A program made the position numbers and the translations under genes. A DNA stretch of 64,000 bases from Thermothelomyces thermophilus ATCC 42464 (Eukaryota > Ascomycota > Sordariomycetes > Sordariales > Chaetomiaceae), in assembly GCF_000226095.1 (NCBI RefSeq), contig NC_016475.1:3968001-4032000 (forward strand). Reading direction: 5' to 3'. Below the pieces are notes generated by a model. The model saw only the letters and a list, made by a program, of their open reading frames with translations. It was not told where the DNA came from and did not search any database. Of this stretch, positions 33,497 to 49,445 are shown piece after piece. How positions within the stretch are numbered: position 1 is the stretch's first letter; each line of letters starts with the position of its first letter.

Positions 33497-36463
33497 TCGT
33501 GACGCGCCAGCAGTTCTGAAGTTCCCCCTCTCCGGCAAGAGGGAGTATAAGTCCATTTGGTTCGTGGCTGCTTGGTCCGGTTACATTTCCTGCAAGTAGG
33601 AGATTAAGGGTATATATCATGATAGACATCGTCAATCGTACAATCGTCACTCTCGTTAGCGACTTCGTTTCCTCTCTCTTCGTCCTCCTCCTGGTTCCTC
33701 CTCCCGTGACCATTCCAGCCATTTTGAACCACCCGATTCATTCAATGTCTGCGGGTGCCAAACACCTCGTTCTTTCCTCCTCCGAACGGCCTCCTCCCCT
33801 TCTTCTGTTCCTCCTCCTTTCAACTCCTACGCGCTTCGCTTTTCTCCCAATCACTCATAATACCCCCTGCTCTGGCTCCTCCTTCTAGTCCCGCTCCTCA
33901 CCACAACAGGCGCAATCTCCTGCACCGGTACCGCCTCCACCATGCTGGCCCTCCTCGTCCTGCTGCCCGAATGGTGGTGGCTGTGGTGGTGGTGACGGTG
34001 CCGCCGTCCGGATTGGTCTGGGACTGGCGCTGGTTAAGGAGGTGCGGGAGGGTGCGGATCGGATGGGGTGTCTCGGCGGCGGTTTGGAGGAGGGCCCGGG
34101 CGGGCGATAAGAAATAGGGTAAGGGAAGGCGGGAGCCATGGCTGCTGCCTGCTGAGGCCGATGCTGGTGTGATCCGCTCTTGGAGAGGTCTGGAAATGAT
34201 TCGGTGTGCGAAGGCTCGGGAAACCACTCTTAATTAGTGTTTCTCCTCAGAGCTTCTTCCTGGTTCGGCGTGCGAAATCTTCACCTTGGGCAGAACTGAC
34301 CAGGAACGAATATGAAGCGGAGGCCTGGCCATGTTTTCGGTTTAATATACGCTCTTGGGCTGGCACCACCTTATCACAAAAGTTCGAAACTTGACCAAGT
34401 CAGTGATGTAATTGTATATACAAAGCCATTTTGTGAGCAGATAGGCTTTCTTAAGGGGGCTAGCGTGATGGGTGGTGTAGTATTGGAGGCAGTGGGCGGG
34501 TAAAACAGGCGTGCCAGTGCAGCCAAGGCCGGCAACGGATTGTCGAGCCTCGATCCTGTTTTGCGATCAGGGACCTGTAGATAATTAGTTCCTCAAAACT
34601 TGAAGAGGTCTTCTGAGATTCGGCCATGTCAGTGGCTCGCCCAAAATTCTCAGCACGCGCGGTGCATGGTATATGGAGTAAAGACAATTTCAGATTGTCC
34701 CTGAAGGTAAAAACAATATAATAATTAATCAGTTAACATCAATTTCGCAGCGACGTGCTATTGCATGTCTCTTCATTTTGGTTTCTCAAGTTTAGTTACT
34801 GCTATGACGAGTTCGCCCCAGAGAAGCTGAGGCAGCTGCTTTGGTATGCCGCCTGCCGCGTGGAGAGGCTGTGGAAGACCAGAAATTTCCAGGGAGTGCT
34901 GGAGGCACATGCGGATGTAGCCGTCGCTATTCTCGGGTTGTTAGTGGAGAACAGCAACTGAACGTGCCTTGGCTTTTGTTTGATTATACATACGAATGTA
35001 TCGCGCTCGAGCGGTATCTGCAAAAAAAGGTGCCAGGTTGAACCCTTACCATTTTTCTCTTGGATTGAGGCTTGGTGGGAAAATTACTGACTATTAAATT
35101 GTGGCGGCTTCTGATTTGCCATCCGTTCATTCATTATACCATCACCTCCGAGGAGCAAAGAAATCTGCACACTTGCGAGTATTAATATCCCTCGTTTATC
35201 AGGATTTGAGTTCCTTGTTCCCACTGCACACCTGGGCCCCAACCTCGAGAGCCACAACCTTCCTATCAAATACAGTTGCTTCTTTCGGAAACAGGGCCGG
35301 TTGGTGCTCTCGTAACGATCTCAAGATGGGGAACACCAAATGAGAAAGGCATGCCCCTCGGGCACTCTCCCACAGAGATGGAAGTCTAGATCAATAGCCG
35401 ATGAGCCCCACTAGCGATACAGGGTTTCCGCTTCCCGGCCGTTCCGCTTCATCGTAGCCTGGCAAGAGTGCGGGTCCCCGATATACTCGGCCCTTGTGGC
35501 ACACCAGTGTTTGCACCCTTAGCGAGCTTGTCAACGGCGACCCCCCGAGGCCGAAATGGGCACGCGGTTCTGAGATGGATGAATAAGTAAGCACAACTTA
35601 CCCGCTTTGAATATGCATACTGTACCTACACCAAGTACTACGTCTACGAAGGCCCTGCGGGCAGGATTCAATAAAACTGCCCATCCACTCCTCCAGAGTC
35701 TCGGAGCAAATGCTCGTATTGCGGGCTTGGTGCACTGTTGGATCGGGCATTCACAAAGCGACTCGGGAGATGTAAGCTTGGAAGAGCCTTGGCTAGAAGA
35801 GCCCAAGGCTGTTCAGCCCGCAAATCTTATGGTCATCTTTGCTTTGGAAGGGAAAAAAGGATCGGGTTATGCCATCAATCCGAGCAAACGTCGAATATGA
35901 CACTGTCTTGCAGAAAAAAAGCCGGGATCTATGATACCTGTATTGAGCAGATCCAAGAAGTCGTCAGCCAGAACAGCTTTGGGATATTAAGGAGGAAACA
36001 AGGGGGCGATGCTAGCTCGGTTACACTCTTCGGCGCAAACAACGCCATCCCTTCCCTCGGGTGCCGTTCTGCACATGAGATCTTGGTTCGCTTGATTGGT
36101 GGCATTTTGGATCTCGGATGATTCTCCGTCCACCAGATCGGTTCACATTCCGCATCGGTCATGGTGTTGCATCTCGAAGCTGGGGTGCAGGCCCCGGAAA
36201 AACAAGCACGCACCATCCATAGACATAGAGGTACTCCGTATGTACGGATTAGTACGCGCCATTCGCTCCGCCGAGAAGCTAGCGTTACAAGTAAACAGAT
36301 TGACGACAAGGTTGAGAGGAAAGAGAAAGAAGACCGGATTGTATTTGGTTTGCCGGCGCTGCATGTGCTTGGATTGAATCACATAGACAATACCGTACAC
36401 TAAAGGTAGAAGTAGACAGGAATATGCATCATATGCAAAAGCGCATTCACGTAATTATGTATG

Positions 36464-36492
36464 TACGTACATACATCCTTTGTATGTACGTA
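36464..36492. repeat. Perfect 11-bp hairpin in a GTACATAC-rich stretch
   Basis: TACGTACATAC (36464-36474) and GTATGTACGTA (36482-36492) are perfect inverted copies around a 7-base loop. It lies about 420 bases upstream of the pectate lyase start. Its role is unknown. Confidence 0.8.
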
Positions 36493-36916
36493 ATTACTTG
36501 GCTGGCACCGTGTCCGCGGACTGATCGACAAGGCCATCCCACCCTTTCGAGGCCCCGGTAGACACGGAAGACAGACCTCCAGCCGCCGAGAAAAGATGAA
36601 ACATCAGACATGAGTGGTGGAGAAAAAGGAGTGCTGTCGAGAGCATCGGTTACCGTAGGCTCGTCGATCATGGCGGGAACAACCGTTGGACGCTGGGTCC
36701 TCGCAACGACAGAACACGAGCGCCAAGTGAAATATCAAGCACCTCCAAGGAAGGTATAAAAAGGATGGACTCCGACCTCAGTCTCTTGACGCGAACCAAC
36801 TCAGTCCATCAACAGACAACTTGAGTCAACAACCATCCCAGGTTGCCTATTAATTAATTATTCGCTCAACAGACCATCGCATTCACACATCCACTTCAAC
36901 CATCCAACATCCAACG

Positions 36917-38053
36917 ATGCATCGCTACGCCTTCCTCGCCCTGCTCCCGGCCGTCCTCGCCAAGGTGCCCCTTGTGGCCCGCGCCGGAGTCACGACCACG
37001 CTGCCGGCCAGCGCGGGCGCCACTGCCACGTCGGCGCCCATCACCGTCAAAGCCGGGCAGACGTACGACGGCAAGATGAAGAACTTTGATCGCTCCCGTA
37101 CGTGCGCACGTTTCCTTGCCGCCTCGCCGCGCCTCGGTTAGGGTTGGCGAAAGAGAAGAAGAAGGAAAGAAGAAGAAAGGGGTGTGTGTGCAGATGGCTG
37201 ACGTCCAGCAGCGAGAGTCTGTGCTGAGCAGACGGAGACGGGTGAGGATGACGCCATGTTCATTCTCGAGGACGGTGCCACTCTCTCCAACGTATGTTTT
37301 TTTTTTTTTTTTTTGAGTTTAGAATGATTACATGTCTAGAAAGGAGGTAATAGCTAACCATGCCCGCAGGTCATCATTGGTCCCAACCAGGCGGAGGGTG
37401 TCCATTGCAGGGGCACTTGGTAAGTATTAACCACTGCGGCGAAGCCAGCGTCCGATCAAACAGCATCTAGAAACTAATCTCGTGTGTGACAGCACCCTGA
37501 TCAACGTCTGGTTCCAAGATGTCTGCGAAGATGCTATGTACGTGTCATCCCCCCTATTAGCTTCCTGGCTCTCTCACGGCCAAGAGCAAAGAAGTATTAC
37601 CATCCTCTTTATCCCGGCAAGCTACTAACGTACTCTCTTTCTCTCTCTCTGTGCAGCACCCTCAAGCAGTCGAGCGGCACGTCCCGGATCATCGGCGGCG
37701 GCGCCTTCCATGCCGACGACAAGATTGTGCAGTTCAACGGGTTCGGCACGGTGGAGATCAGCGACTTCTTCGCGAGCGACTACGGCAAGGTGGTGCGCAG
37801 CTGCGGCAACTGCAAGGACAACGGCGGGGCGCGGCACATCGTCATCGACAACGTCGTCGCCGTCGACGGCGGCGTCCTCTGCGGCATCAACACCAACTAC
37901 GGCGACACCTGCAAGATTTCCAACAGCTGCCAGGACGACGGCAAGAGCTGCGACCGCTTCACCGGCAACAACAGCGGCAAGGAGCCCACCAAGATCGGCA
38001 GCGGTCCCGACGGCCAGTTCTGCACCGTCACCAACCTGTCCAAGAGCTGCTAA
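36917..38053 (+). CDS. Secreted pectate lyase, polysaccharide lyase family 3
   Basis: Exons 36917-37097, 37212-37291, 37370-37419, 37493-37537 and 37657-38053 encode 250 residues, the usual PL3 length. A signal peptide (about 1-23, MHRYAFLALLPAVLAKV...) marks it as extracellular. The enzyme cleaves polygalacturonate by calcium-dependent beta-elimination, leaving 4,5-unsaturated ends. Conserved stretches in order are MFILEDGATLSNVIIGPNQ, EGVHCRGTC, VCEDAITLKQSSG, GGGAFHADDKIVQFNGFGTV, SCGNCKDNGG, VDGGVLCGINTNYGDTC and KEPTKIGSGPDGQFC. The many Cys are conserved for disulfides. All introns are GT-AG and in phase. It supplies the substrate type that the cytosolic GH105 enzyme in this window acts on. 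Confidence 0.96.
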
Positions 38054-41000
38054 ATCACTGGCCACAACTGGCGGTGTTTATAGCCATTTCTTGAGAGGAG
38101 CCTGGTATGCTGGCCGCGGGCGGTGCCGGGCTGCAATGTACATAGTTGATTTCTTGGTTGCACATACTTTCCTAAGTCACATATTTTTGAGATTTGAGTA
38201 CCTAGTTGGATTAAATCCAGAAGTACTCCGCTCGACTACAGATTGATTACCTTGCCCTTCTTTGCTTCCCATGTCACCATCGCTCCGCGTCCAGCACACG
38301 CACGGGTCTCCGTTCCCGCACAACTTCCACCTCGTCCACTCCATGACGCTACACAGAACAGTCTTCAGATAATTATATCGCAACATTATTATATATGCTC
38401 CAGGCCTTCGTGAAGACTGACAGTTGTTCCTCAGGTGGTTCTCTGGAAGTTGGCCAGAGTTGATGCGGTGTGAAATGCACAACCGGCTTCGAGACTGACG
38501 GATCAAATAATTGACGAATTGCTTGGGAACTTGGAAAGAGAAGACGAAATAATAACTACAGAAAGAAAGGAAAATAAACAAAAAGGAAGGTCCGGGGACG
38601 GAAAAGAAAAAGAAGGCTAAAGAGCATGTGAAGCTCGAGACTCAGCCTCTGTGAAACAGAGTTTCCTCTTGGGAATAGGACGAGCCCAGCGGGACAAAGC
38701 GAACCGGACAAGCTGGTGGAGAAGAAACGGAAACGGTAGAAAGAGAGTGACGAAGCGGGCTACTGTTTTGCTTCTCTCAGGTCAAGGTCGAGAAGGAGGT
38801 GTTCGAGAGCTGCCATGGGCGGAGCAATAATTAAATGATAGGTACGTTATGTAGGTACGGAGTGCACAAGCCCGGGTGGGTGCCGACCGCAGAACAACTA
38901 AGGCACCTCCCAACCTTTTTAAAACGCCTAGATGATTTAGGTTGTTTGGTCCGTGAGATGTCTGCGGAGTCACCTCCGAGGAAGGCGCTTTGGGCTGGGG
39001 CCTGCGGGATGTTGTTGCCGAACAGCACAGCACGCCACTAGTAGTCCTCGGGGTCGTTTTAAACTTCAAATGCTGACAGGTGCGCCCACGTTACCCACCC
39101 AAACTAAAGTCGCAGGTTGCGGGCTCTCTTGCTTTGGCGTAGGTGGCCGAGGTCCTCGGTTGGCTACATCTCCTTCAGAGAGCGGCGCAGCTCAGGTGTG
39201 TCCACGCCCGATGTTTGCGGCGCATGCATGTACTGTACTTCCCGCGCGGGGCAGGTGCTTACCACCGCTGCGACAGGACCGAGACATTCCAGTGATTATG
39301 CAACCTCATCACCGGCCTCCGAAACATGCGATCCCTGGATATAATGCGGCTCAGCCCTACCTTGCCGCCCGCATCGCCGAGGTAGGGGGGAGGGGGAGGG
39401 GAAGGGAGCGGCAAACATGAGTGGCCGAACCGGATGTTGCAGCGGCATTCGGGCCAAGCGAGCGCGGGGCACGGGGGTGAGGTGCCGCGGCATTGCACCG
39501 AACAAGACGAGTTTAGCGGGCGCCGTGAAACGTGTGTACATCCAAACAAGATGGCGCCGCATTATAATTAGGGCGTCTGGCTGCGCCGCATCTCACCGTC
39601 CCATTGCATATCGTCTCATCAGGGCATGCCCTCCAAGCTTAGATGCCTCGATCGGGGCCTCACTCGCGGCGGGCTAATTATTATCTGCGGGGTTTATCAT
39701 CCCGGTCCCGAGATGCTTCAACCTACTAAAAAAAATGATCCCCGGGCGCTTCCATGAGGCAAGGGTCCTGGCACCCTGATGAGCCCCCCCGCTGTGCTGC
39801 TTCTGCTTTTGGGAGGGCCGCTGGCGATGAATCGTTGTCCTCTGCCTTTCGACTTCGTCTGCCAGCATTGTGATCCCTGGATAAGGATAACTTCGATCCC
39901 AGCAACTCCAGACGGGCGGTTGCGTTAAGCAGGTTTTTCTCATGAAAGTGGGTTGGTCGAGTCGCCGTGGTTCGCCCGCTAATTCGAATTGCGAGAGATG
40001 TGTATCTGACCGACCACATTAGGCTCAGAAATAACTCGAATCGTATTCTCTCTTCAGATTATAGTTACATAATACCTCCCTCTCTCCCTCTCCCTCCATA
40101 CATTCGTGCTGCAACATCAGGCAACCAACCCCCCCCCCCCCCCCAACGTCCTTGAAGGCCGCGCGTTCGTCCGGCCATGTTGCGGAAGCTGCTATGTTTC
40201 TATCATGTGGAAGGCGGTGATGGGAGGAAGCATGTCGATGGCCGGGGGCAGTGTCACGCGTTCCGCTGCGGCCAGAACGCCGGTGATTATGGGAAGGATG
40301 TATCAAGCTCTCGAACGGAGAGGGAAATGCGGGTCAGCGCGGAGAAGGGACGGAGGGACTGCTCCTGCTCCTTGTGGTCCTCCTGCCTGGCTGGGCTGCT
40401 TCCGAGGGGAGGCGAAGGTGGAGATGCAGCCGCGCAGACCGAGCGGCCTCGGAGAAGGAGGGGGAAGAGGCGGCAAGGGTGTTGTATCGAGGGGAAGACG
40501 AAAAACAAAGCCTCCAGTGGTGAGAATGGGGCCATGCTGACAGAGGTGTCGCGAAACAGCACCCTCGTCGGGGGCGATGAGCACGGCGTTCGGCGGTACA
40601 GTGAGAAAGAGAAGCAGTTGGGGGTGGAAGTTAGCCAAGTTCCGTCTTCACCGGCGACGCGAGCTCCGCCAATTGCCTTCCATTATCCGGTAAGACATTG
40701 GGTTTGTACCTACATACATACATGCGTTGTGCATGTATTTACTCTCATACGAGGGTCCCGTGTTGTCGTCCTGCTAACTCGCGTTCTTGTTTTTTGCCGC
40801 AGATCTGGAACGGGCAACGCACATTCGATCCGACCGTGGCCGAGGCGCAGATCGCGTGTGGTCAGAGGCTGGTGTGGGCAGATCCATAACGGCGGACGAG
40901 CGAGGGCAGCTTCGGTGCCGTCACGTTGTACGATCGACGGGGTTCACAGGCACAAAGCTTCGTCGGTCTTAACTCTTAAGGATAGCCAGGCAAGTTGGCT

Positions 41001-44000
41001 CTTTGTCAGGCTGGCACTTAATAATATAGCGATCTGACCATTGGGAACTATGTGCACTACTAATAAGCGCCAGCGAGGTCAGAGCAACTTGGTACCCGGC
41101 GTGGGTGCAAAAATGATACACTTGCTACACCAGAAGGATCAACCACATGCGACAGTCGTCCAACAAGCAGAGTATATTCCTGACTTTTTACACACCTCGG
41201 GGCTTTGATACACCGCGGCCGGATCGGCGCGGTCGTCGCGGGCATAACGTTTCCCTTGCTTATTGCATCCACCTGTGCGGCCGGTGCATAGCCGGTACGG
41301 TAGATTAGAGCCCGGGCGGAACAATAGTGAGTTTGCATGCTTGAGGATGAACCAGTTCAAGCTCTGCCAGGTCTCAGACAGGGCGATGCGTAACTGCGTG
41401 AAAGGTGAGGTACCTCGGGCTTCTCGAAGTGCTTGGCGCCCAGCGTTTCAGATTCGATGTGGCAGCTGTAATAGACGACGCCGGCCTCGTCCGCCCGCGC
41501 TTTTAAAAAAAGTCGTTACAGAGACTAGCACGGTGAGAACGCAGTGTTAATTAGTATAGTCCAGGCTGGTTGATAAGAACAAGGCTGCTGAAGGTGAATT
41601 GAGGACTAACCGACCCCCCTCATCAAAACTCTTTTCCTTGAGGAAGTCCAGCATTCTCTGCTTCCGTGAGCAGATAGTAAGGTGTACTTTTGCAACCGCC
41701 TTCCCTTGCCCTAGACGGATGACAAGTACGTGCCAAATGATCTTTTAATGACGGCATCTCGTCGATTGGCACTTGGCCCGATGTCTCCAGGAAAGCCGGT
41801 GTGTAATGTGAACCGTACAATGCAATATGAGAGGTGTGTCAGCAACGTTCATGTCCCAGGTCGATACCAGTCTTGAGGGGGGGGGGGGAACGCCAAGTTC
41901 TGTCCCTCTGATGGTTCATGCGGGCCAATCAGCGACCTTCGGCTCAGAGGATCACACACAACGGGACCAGCCCTCAATGACCAGACCAATGCCACGCCTT
42001 ATGAGGTTGTCAAGTAATTAAGATGCATGTATGATGCGTGGTTAATGTCGGTTGCTGCCGACCCGGTGCGTATGTATTCCGCACAATATTATTACTCGGC
42101 AAATGCCGTCCCACAGGTGTTTGATTTGCTCTCGAGACACCGGCTCCGAGATGATAAAATGCGGGGTGCATGCAGAAGTGTTGTGCGCGCAGTTGCGCGT
42201 GGTGGCAGTTATGTATGTGGGAACTAATTTATTATATTAATTCCTCGTTCATGTTGGTATTGTACCACTCCGCGAAGGGTACCGAAGACCAACGTAATCA
42301 AATTGTTGTTGGTGTTAGTTACCATGGAATACACCAAGCCCTAGGCCATTGTTGAGTGGTGTTGAAGTGCAACGCGAGGGCGGAGGGCATGGATCGTATC
42401 ATGGATCGCATCGCCTCCGTTTGGAACCCATGATGCCCCCCCTGCTGCAGCTGTGCGCAAGTCGGACACCGTCAGCAATTAGCCGGTGTCAAGAGCGTAG
42501 TGATCCGAACACCTCCGAGGAACAGAAGCGAAGGTCCTCGAGACAACTTTGGAAGGCGGGGAGGGTCCTTCTACCCCCAATGTCCCACCAACTCTCTCCT
42601 TCCGCTCCAATCGCGGGGGGCCTTGGCTTTTCCAGCGAGATGACCCAGCATATGGACCAAGTCCCTGGCCGAAGGTAACTACCTCTGAACGACAAGTTAT
42701 TTTTGCGAAAATCCAACTTCATAGTTTATCTTTCAACGTGTAGCTTTAGCTTTTTAGCTGTATGCAACGGAGTAGTGACGTCCGCGCGCAGAGTGGCAGG
42801 GACGGAAGCTTTGACCAGGGGCGGGCCAGGCCAAGTTGTCTTGATGGCCACGACATCCATGCCAGATTGGACGGGCCGCGCTTGTTGTGACCTGGCTACC
42901 GGGTAAGATGGCGGCGGTGGCTAATAGGGCTTCAAACGCGGTTGCTCGCTTCTAGCGTCCAGGCGCAGCCAATGAAGCGCAGGTCGCCCCTGGTCCCTTT
43001 TGGGGGGTTTCGGTGGTGCACATACTCCGTACTACTGTGTACATACACTACGGATGGAGCACGTACAGTTCGGCGCGGCGTCCCGAGCTGAGAGATCCGG
43101 ATTTGATGTGCAACTCTGATCCTCGAGAGCTAATCGCCAGGTAGGATTTGCTATTGCTGCCGGGATGCAGAAATGAGCGCGATGTTCAACCCAGGCCCCA
43201 GGAATTTCTGCCAGTTTGTTTTGCCGATGCTCTGTTACCGCATCGATTGCTTTGCAGTTTGTCTATGTTGAGGGCGTTGCAAAATGGCATCCACGAACGC
43301 AACCTTTGCCCAAAGTTCCTCGTTCCCCTGATGTGCTGCTGCAACTGTCGGACCACCCATACCAAAAAAAATGCCGAGACCGACCAACTGACTTGACAGA
43401 GGATCGGGACGTTCGGGGTCGGCGCCAAGCCCGGGCGATGGTTCCCTCATGCAGGAGTGCGTTCATCTTTTGTTGGGCGCCATTGGGCGGCTGGTCTGGG
43501 GTAGATCAGCACTGATCCTTGTGAACAACACGTGTGAAGGTTTGGAGTCCCTGTTGTGGGGATACGCTGGCGAGAAGAGTGGTGTTGTGACAGTGGCGAA
43601 TAACCCTATGGTTTGCGCAGCGTAATATGCTCTAGTTCGGTGAGCAGTGTGCGATACATATTGCGGGTTGCGGAGTAGACTGCACTGCTTTGTATGGTAT
43701 TACGTGCTTGTATGTGTATTACATACGTACTGTACATATATATAATGCTTAGTGTACAGAGTACGCTCCGTAGTGCGGTGACTGTTCACCGGTGTGGCGC
43801 TAGTTACGCAAGCCCATCGCCCAACCCGGTCGCGTGCACTAGCCTAATCAAGTGAGGAAGCCTGACCATGTCGCCAGAAATTTAAAATTGCCTGTGGGGC
43901 ATGGCCAGAGCCCGTCTCGCTCCCCGTCGACGTCTTTGAACGCGGCTCGCGGTGCAAGTTCCGACCATTCTGGACTCGGTTGATGGAGTCAGTTGTGAGC

Positions 44001-44700
44001 TCTTTCCTTTACAATGGCAGGTAGAAGGTGAACAAGTTGATCTGTACCCTACGCTATAAACCGGGAAACCGTTAATGAGACGAACGGTGCTACCGTGCTT
44101 CTTGCCAATCTACTAAATCAGGCACCTAATTGTGAGATCTCAACAGGGTTATGCAAAAGCTGGGGGTGCACAGACCGCATTCAACGAGGTGGATTTCCAC
44201 ACTTTCCTAGAAAGGTGCGAAGCACGCTGCCCTTATTATGTAGTGTAACACCTACGAGTGCTTGGTACGGAGTAGCGCCCCCCACCTGCCAGTGCCCAAC
44301 CAACGAAGCTGATATCCAGGCTCGTTTAGCCGTGGCGTTAGCTCGAAACTCTTCCCCCGCATCCCTGTTCGATCCTGGCTCCGCTTTCCCATCTCCCCGG
44401 ATTTTCCATTTCGGCAGGATTCCCGTGCCAATAACTAACTTTCTGCAAGAACGGCGACTTTGCACAAAATGGGGTCATGTGCATTTGGCTGTGCGACCCG
44501 GGAATTAGGCTCAAAACTCCGCACAACCCGATCCGCCATGTGGCTGCAGGCCCCGGCCGCGGTAGTACTTGGGTATATTGATTTCATATTTTCCCGCCGC
44601 CCGCCTGCTGCATTCCCGCCTCGCTTCCCGCTGTCCTTGCCTGGTTCTCCAGTCTGTCGGGTCCGTTCTAGGCTTCGGCTCCAACCATGAGCCCGCCTCG
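38054..44700. other. 6.6-kb stretch without a recognisable gene
   Basis: This is the largest gene-free span in the window. ORFs up to 286 codons exist (40177-41037 plus strand) but overlap others, have no domain and no conserved-looking segment. It holds a run of 16 C (40129-40144), a run of 12 G (41877-41888) and GTACATAC-rich microsatellite-like stretches near 40705-40740 and 43690-43750. I saw no tRNA, transposon protein or terminal repeat. Non-coding transcripts or a fast-evolving orphan gene cannot be excluded. Confidence 0.5.
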
Positions 44701-45995
44701 ATGATGAACAGCGTCGGGCGCGAAGCAACCACCACAACCGCCGCCCAAGATGACGACAATGGGGATTCCGCCATCTTCTCGCAGACCAACGTCGCCATCT
44801 GGGTCTTGACATCTGCCTCCGGCGCCTTCCTCGCCGTCCGCCTGTGGTGCCGACACCGATTCTCGAAGCTGTGGTGGGACGACTATGTGCTCTCTCTATC
44901 ATGGGTATGTCTGGCCGGAGCTGGCAGAAGAAAGGTTTCGGGAACGAGTCTCTAATTCTTGATTCGTATTTTTTTCCTTGACGGACAGGCCATCCTGCTG
45001 GTCGCGGCCGCCCTGATGAGCCGCACGATTTCGTCTGGCTATGCCACCGATGATGACAAGCGCCGCTTCTTCCTCTTCCAAAACACGGCGACCTCGATGA
45101 CCACGCTCGCAACTGCCTGGACCAAGATCGCCTTTGCCATCACCCTGTGTCGCATCGTCCGGAACCGCTATCTCCTCGCCTTCCTTGCCTTCGTCATTGT
45201 CACGGCCAATTTGATCCTCATCCCGGGCATGATGTCCATCTGGATCCCCGCTTGCGAAGACCCCCGAGCCTTCCTGCGGCCCGAGCATATCCTCTGTTAT
45301 AGGCTCAGAGATCTCCAATATCTCGGCGGCACGACGATTGGTACGTCGCTCTGCTTGGGTGAGCCGGTCGGGGTAGCGAGGGTGAGGGGCTGACGGTGTT
45401 GCGTAGTGTACGGCGGCGTCATCGACGTCTTGCTTGCCCTGTTTCCCTGGTTCATCATCCGGAGGCTGCTGCTCGAGACCCGGGAAAAGGTCGGCCTGAC
45501 ACTGGCCATGAGCCTCGGCGCCATAACAGGCATCATCGTCATCTTCCGCGCCTTCTTGCAGTTCAGGGACATCGACAACGATTATCGTAGGTTGCCCGCA
45601 TCAGATTATTGAGCCGTGCCGAAATGATTGCGGGGCAAGGAACTAACCAACTATTGGCGGCAGATTTCATGGTCTTCATGTCCATCTTCAACTTTCTCGA
45701 GCCGGGCGTTACCATCATCGCCCAGGCTATTCCAATGTTTCGCGTACTGGTTGTCACCGTCAAGAGAGGCTCAAGTGCGGTTCGTATCAGCTCGCCGTCG
45801 GGAAGGCACGACACCAATTCGGCGCCAATACGGTCCTGGAATAATAATAGCAAGAGAGGTAGCAGGGCGCACAACCGATTGGAAGTGAATGAGGAACTAC
45901 TGCAAGTGTGTCTCGGCCCAGGAGGCCGCACCGTTCATGCATCGAGGCCACAGGGCTCCGATGATGATCTCAAAATATATGATGGAAGGGTGTAA
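44701..45995 (+). CDS. SAT4-type fungal rhodopsin-domain integral membrane protein
   Basis: Exons 44701-44904, 44989-45340, 45407-45586 and 45664-45995 encode 355 residues. The first in-frame ATG pair begins MMNSVGREA. The family is recognised by RHRFSKLWWDDYVLSLSW near the second helix, a long seven-helix pattern, GGVIDVLLALFPWFIIRRL, and NFLEPGVTIIAQAIPMFRVL in the last helix. The C-terminal tail (about 90 residues) is polar and Ser/Arg-rich. Members are predicted plasma-membrane proteins; some are called PTH11-like when they also carry a CFEM domain, which is absent here. The function is not known from sequence. All four exons join in phase with GT-AG introns. Confidence 0.88.
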
Positions 45996-48454
<2,459 letters not shown>

Positions 48455-49445
48455 GGATCGGGGGAAACAGCGGGAATATTGGACCTATGGGAGCAGTGAG
48501 GAAGGGAGGATGGGAAGACGAGGGCGGAAGAGAAGATGCAGATGCCAACTTGGCGAGCGGGGAGAGAGGATGACGAGGAGAAAGAGGAGCAAAATTCCAA
48601 TGGCGGTGAAGACAGAGGCAGCCTTGACAGGTTCTGGACCTCGAGAGAAAATTTCTCCCCGATAATCTCTCATTTTATTCACTCGATATTTTAGTCTAAG
48701 ATCTATTTTTGAGCCATCATTGAGCCAATCAGACCAGGAACTTCCAGACAAACTTATAATTATGCTATGACGTCTATGTTAATACAACGATGCCATCCGG
48801 CTTTGCTCTCTATGGCCATCGCGTTGCCACGTGCACTCGTGTCGTATCTCATTCTCGATTTATAAGCTGAGGCTCCCAGGACGCGTGTTAGTGTGCAGAT
48901 GCTTACCCGGGTTTTAAGCTTGGCTTCAATTTCTAAGCGCCAAGTACCTCGCCTGTTACCCCTGAATCCACAATCATCCGACCAACACCAGAGACAAGCC
49001 CCTCACGACAATTGAGAAGATAGCGCGGAATAGGTCTAGTACAACTTCTTAGAGCAAAGGTAGATGCTCGGCGTGACTCAACCGGTCTCCCTCAGCTCCT
49101 ATGATTACTTATCCGTGAGGATTTGAAAGAAGGAATGGCTGGCGAGGTGGGGGGCTTGGTAGTATTGACTGCACGAAAAATCTCCGATGAGAAGCTCAGG
49201 TAAACATCGAATACTGGGTCGAGATGAGATCCATACGAAGCAAACCGATACGGCCGTCGAGATTCAAGTCCTCGCCACGAAGGGTATAAGACACACCGTT
49301 CCCATCTTCCTTCTGGCCGCCCTCGATCCGGCAGACAAGCAGCATCCGCATCACTCTCCACAAAATCACACAGTCAATAAACCGCTTCCAAGCCACGAGG
49401 AACTTGAAAAGCAAAACGAAACAAAACAAAACAAAACAAAACAAA
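48455..49445. other. Intergenic region, no gene seen
   Basis: Holds the esterase 3' flank and the promoter and leader of the imine reductase homologue. Its last 33 bases are an AAAAC repeat that abuts the start codon. Confidence 0.6.
49413..49445 (+). repeat. (AAAAC)n leader directly before the imine reductase start
   Basis: About six AAAAC units (one with a G) end with AAA immediately before the ATG at 49446. The tract is almost free of U and unable to pair with itself, so it gives an unstructured 5' leader if transcription starts upstream. Confidence 0.8.

Larger units (their letters stand above)
33450..36916. other. Intergenic region of 3.5 kb, no gene seen
   Basis: It begins with a GGA-rich microsatellite (33451-33496) just after the methyltransferase stop. 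Short ORFs (34755-34961, 35607-35900, 35738-36121) show no domain. A hairpin lies at 36464-36492. The right end is the pectate lyase promoter and leader, with a TATAAAA at about 36755. Confidence 0.55.

Noticed and set aside
40177-41037. 286-codon ORF in the gene-poor stretch
   Set aside because: No domain, overlaps other ORFs on both strands, and no splice-supported extension.
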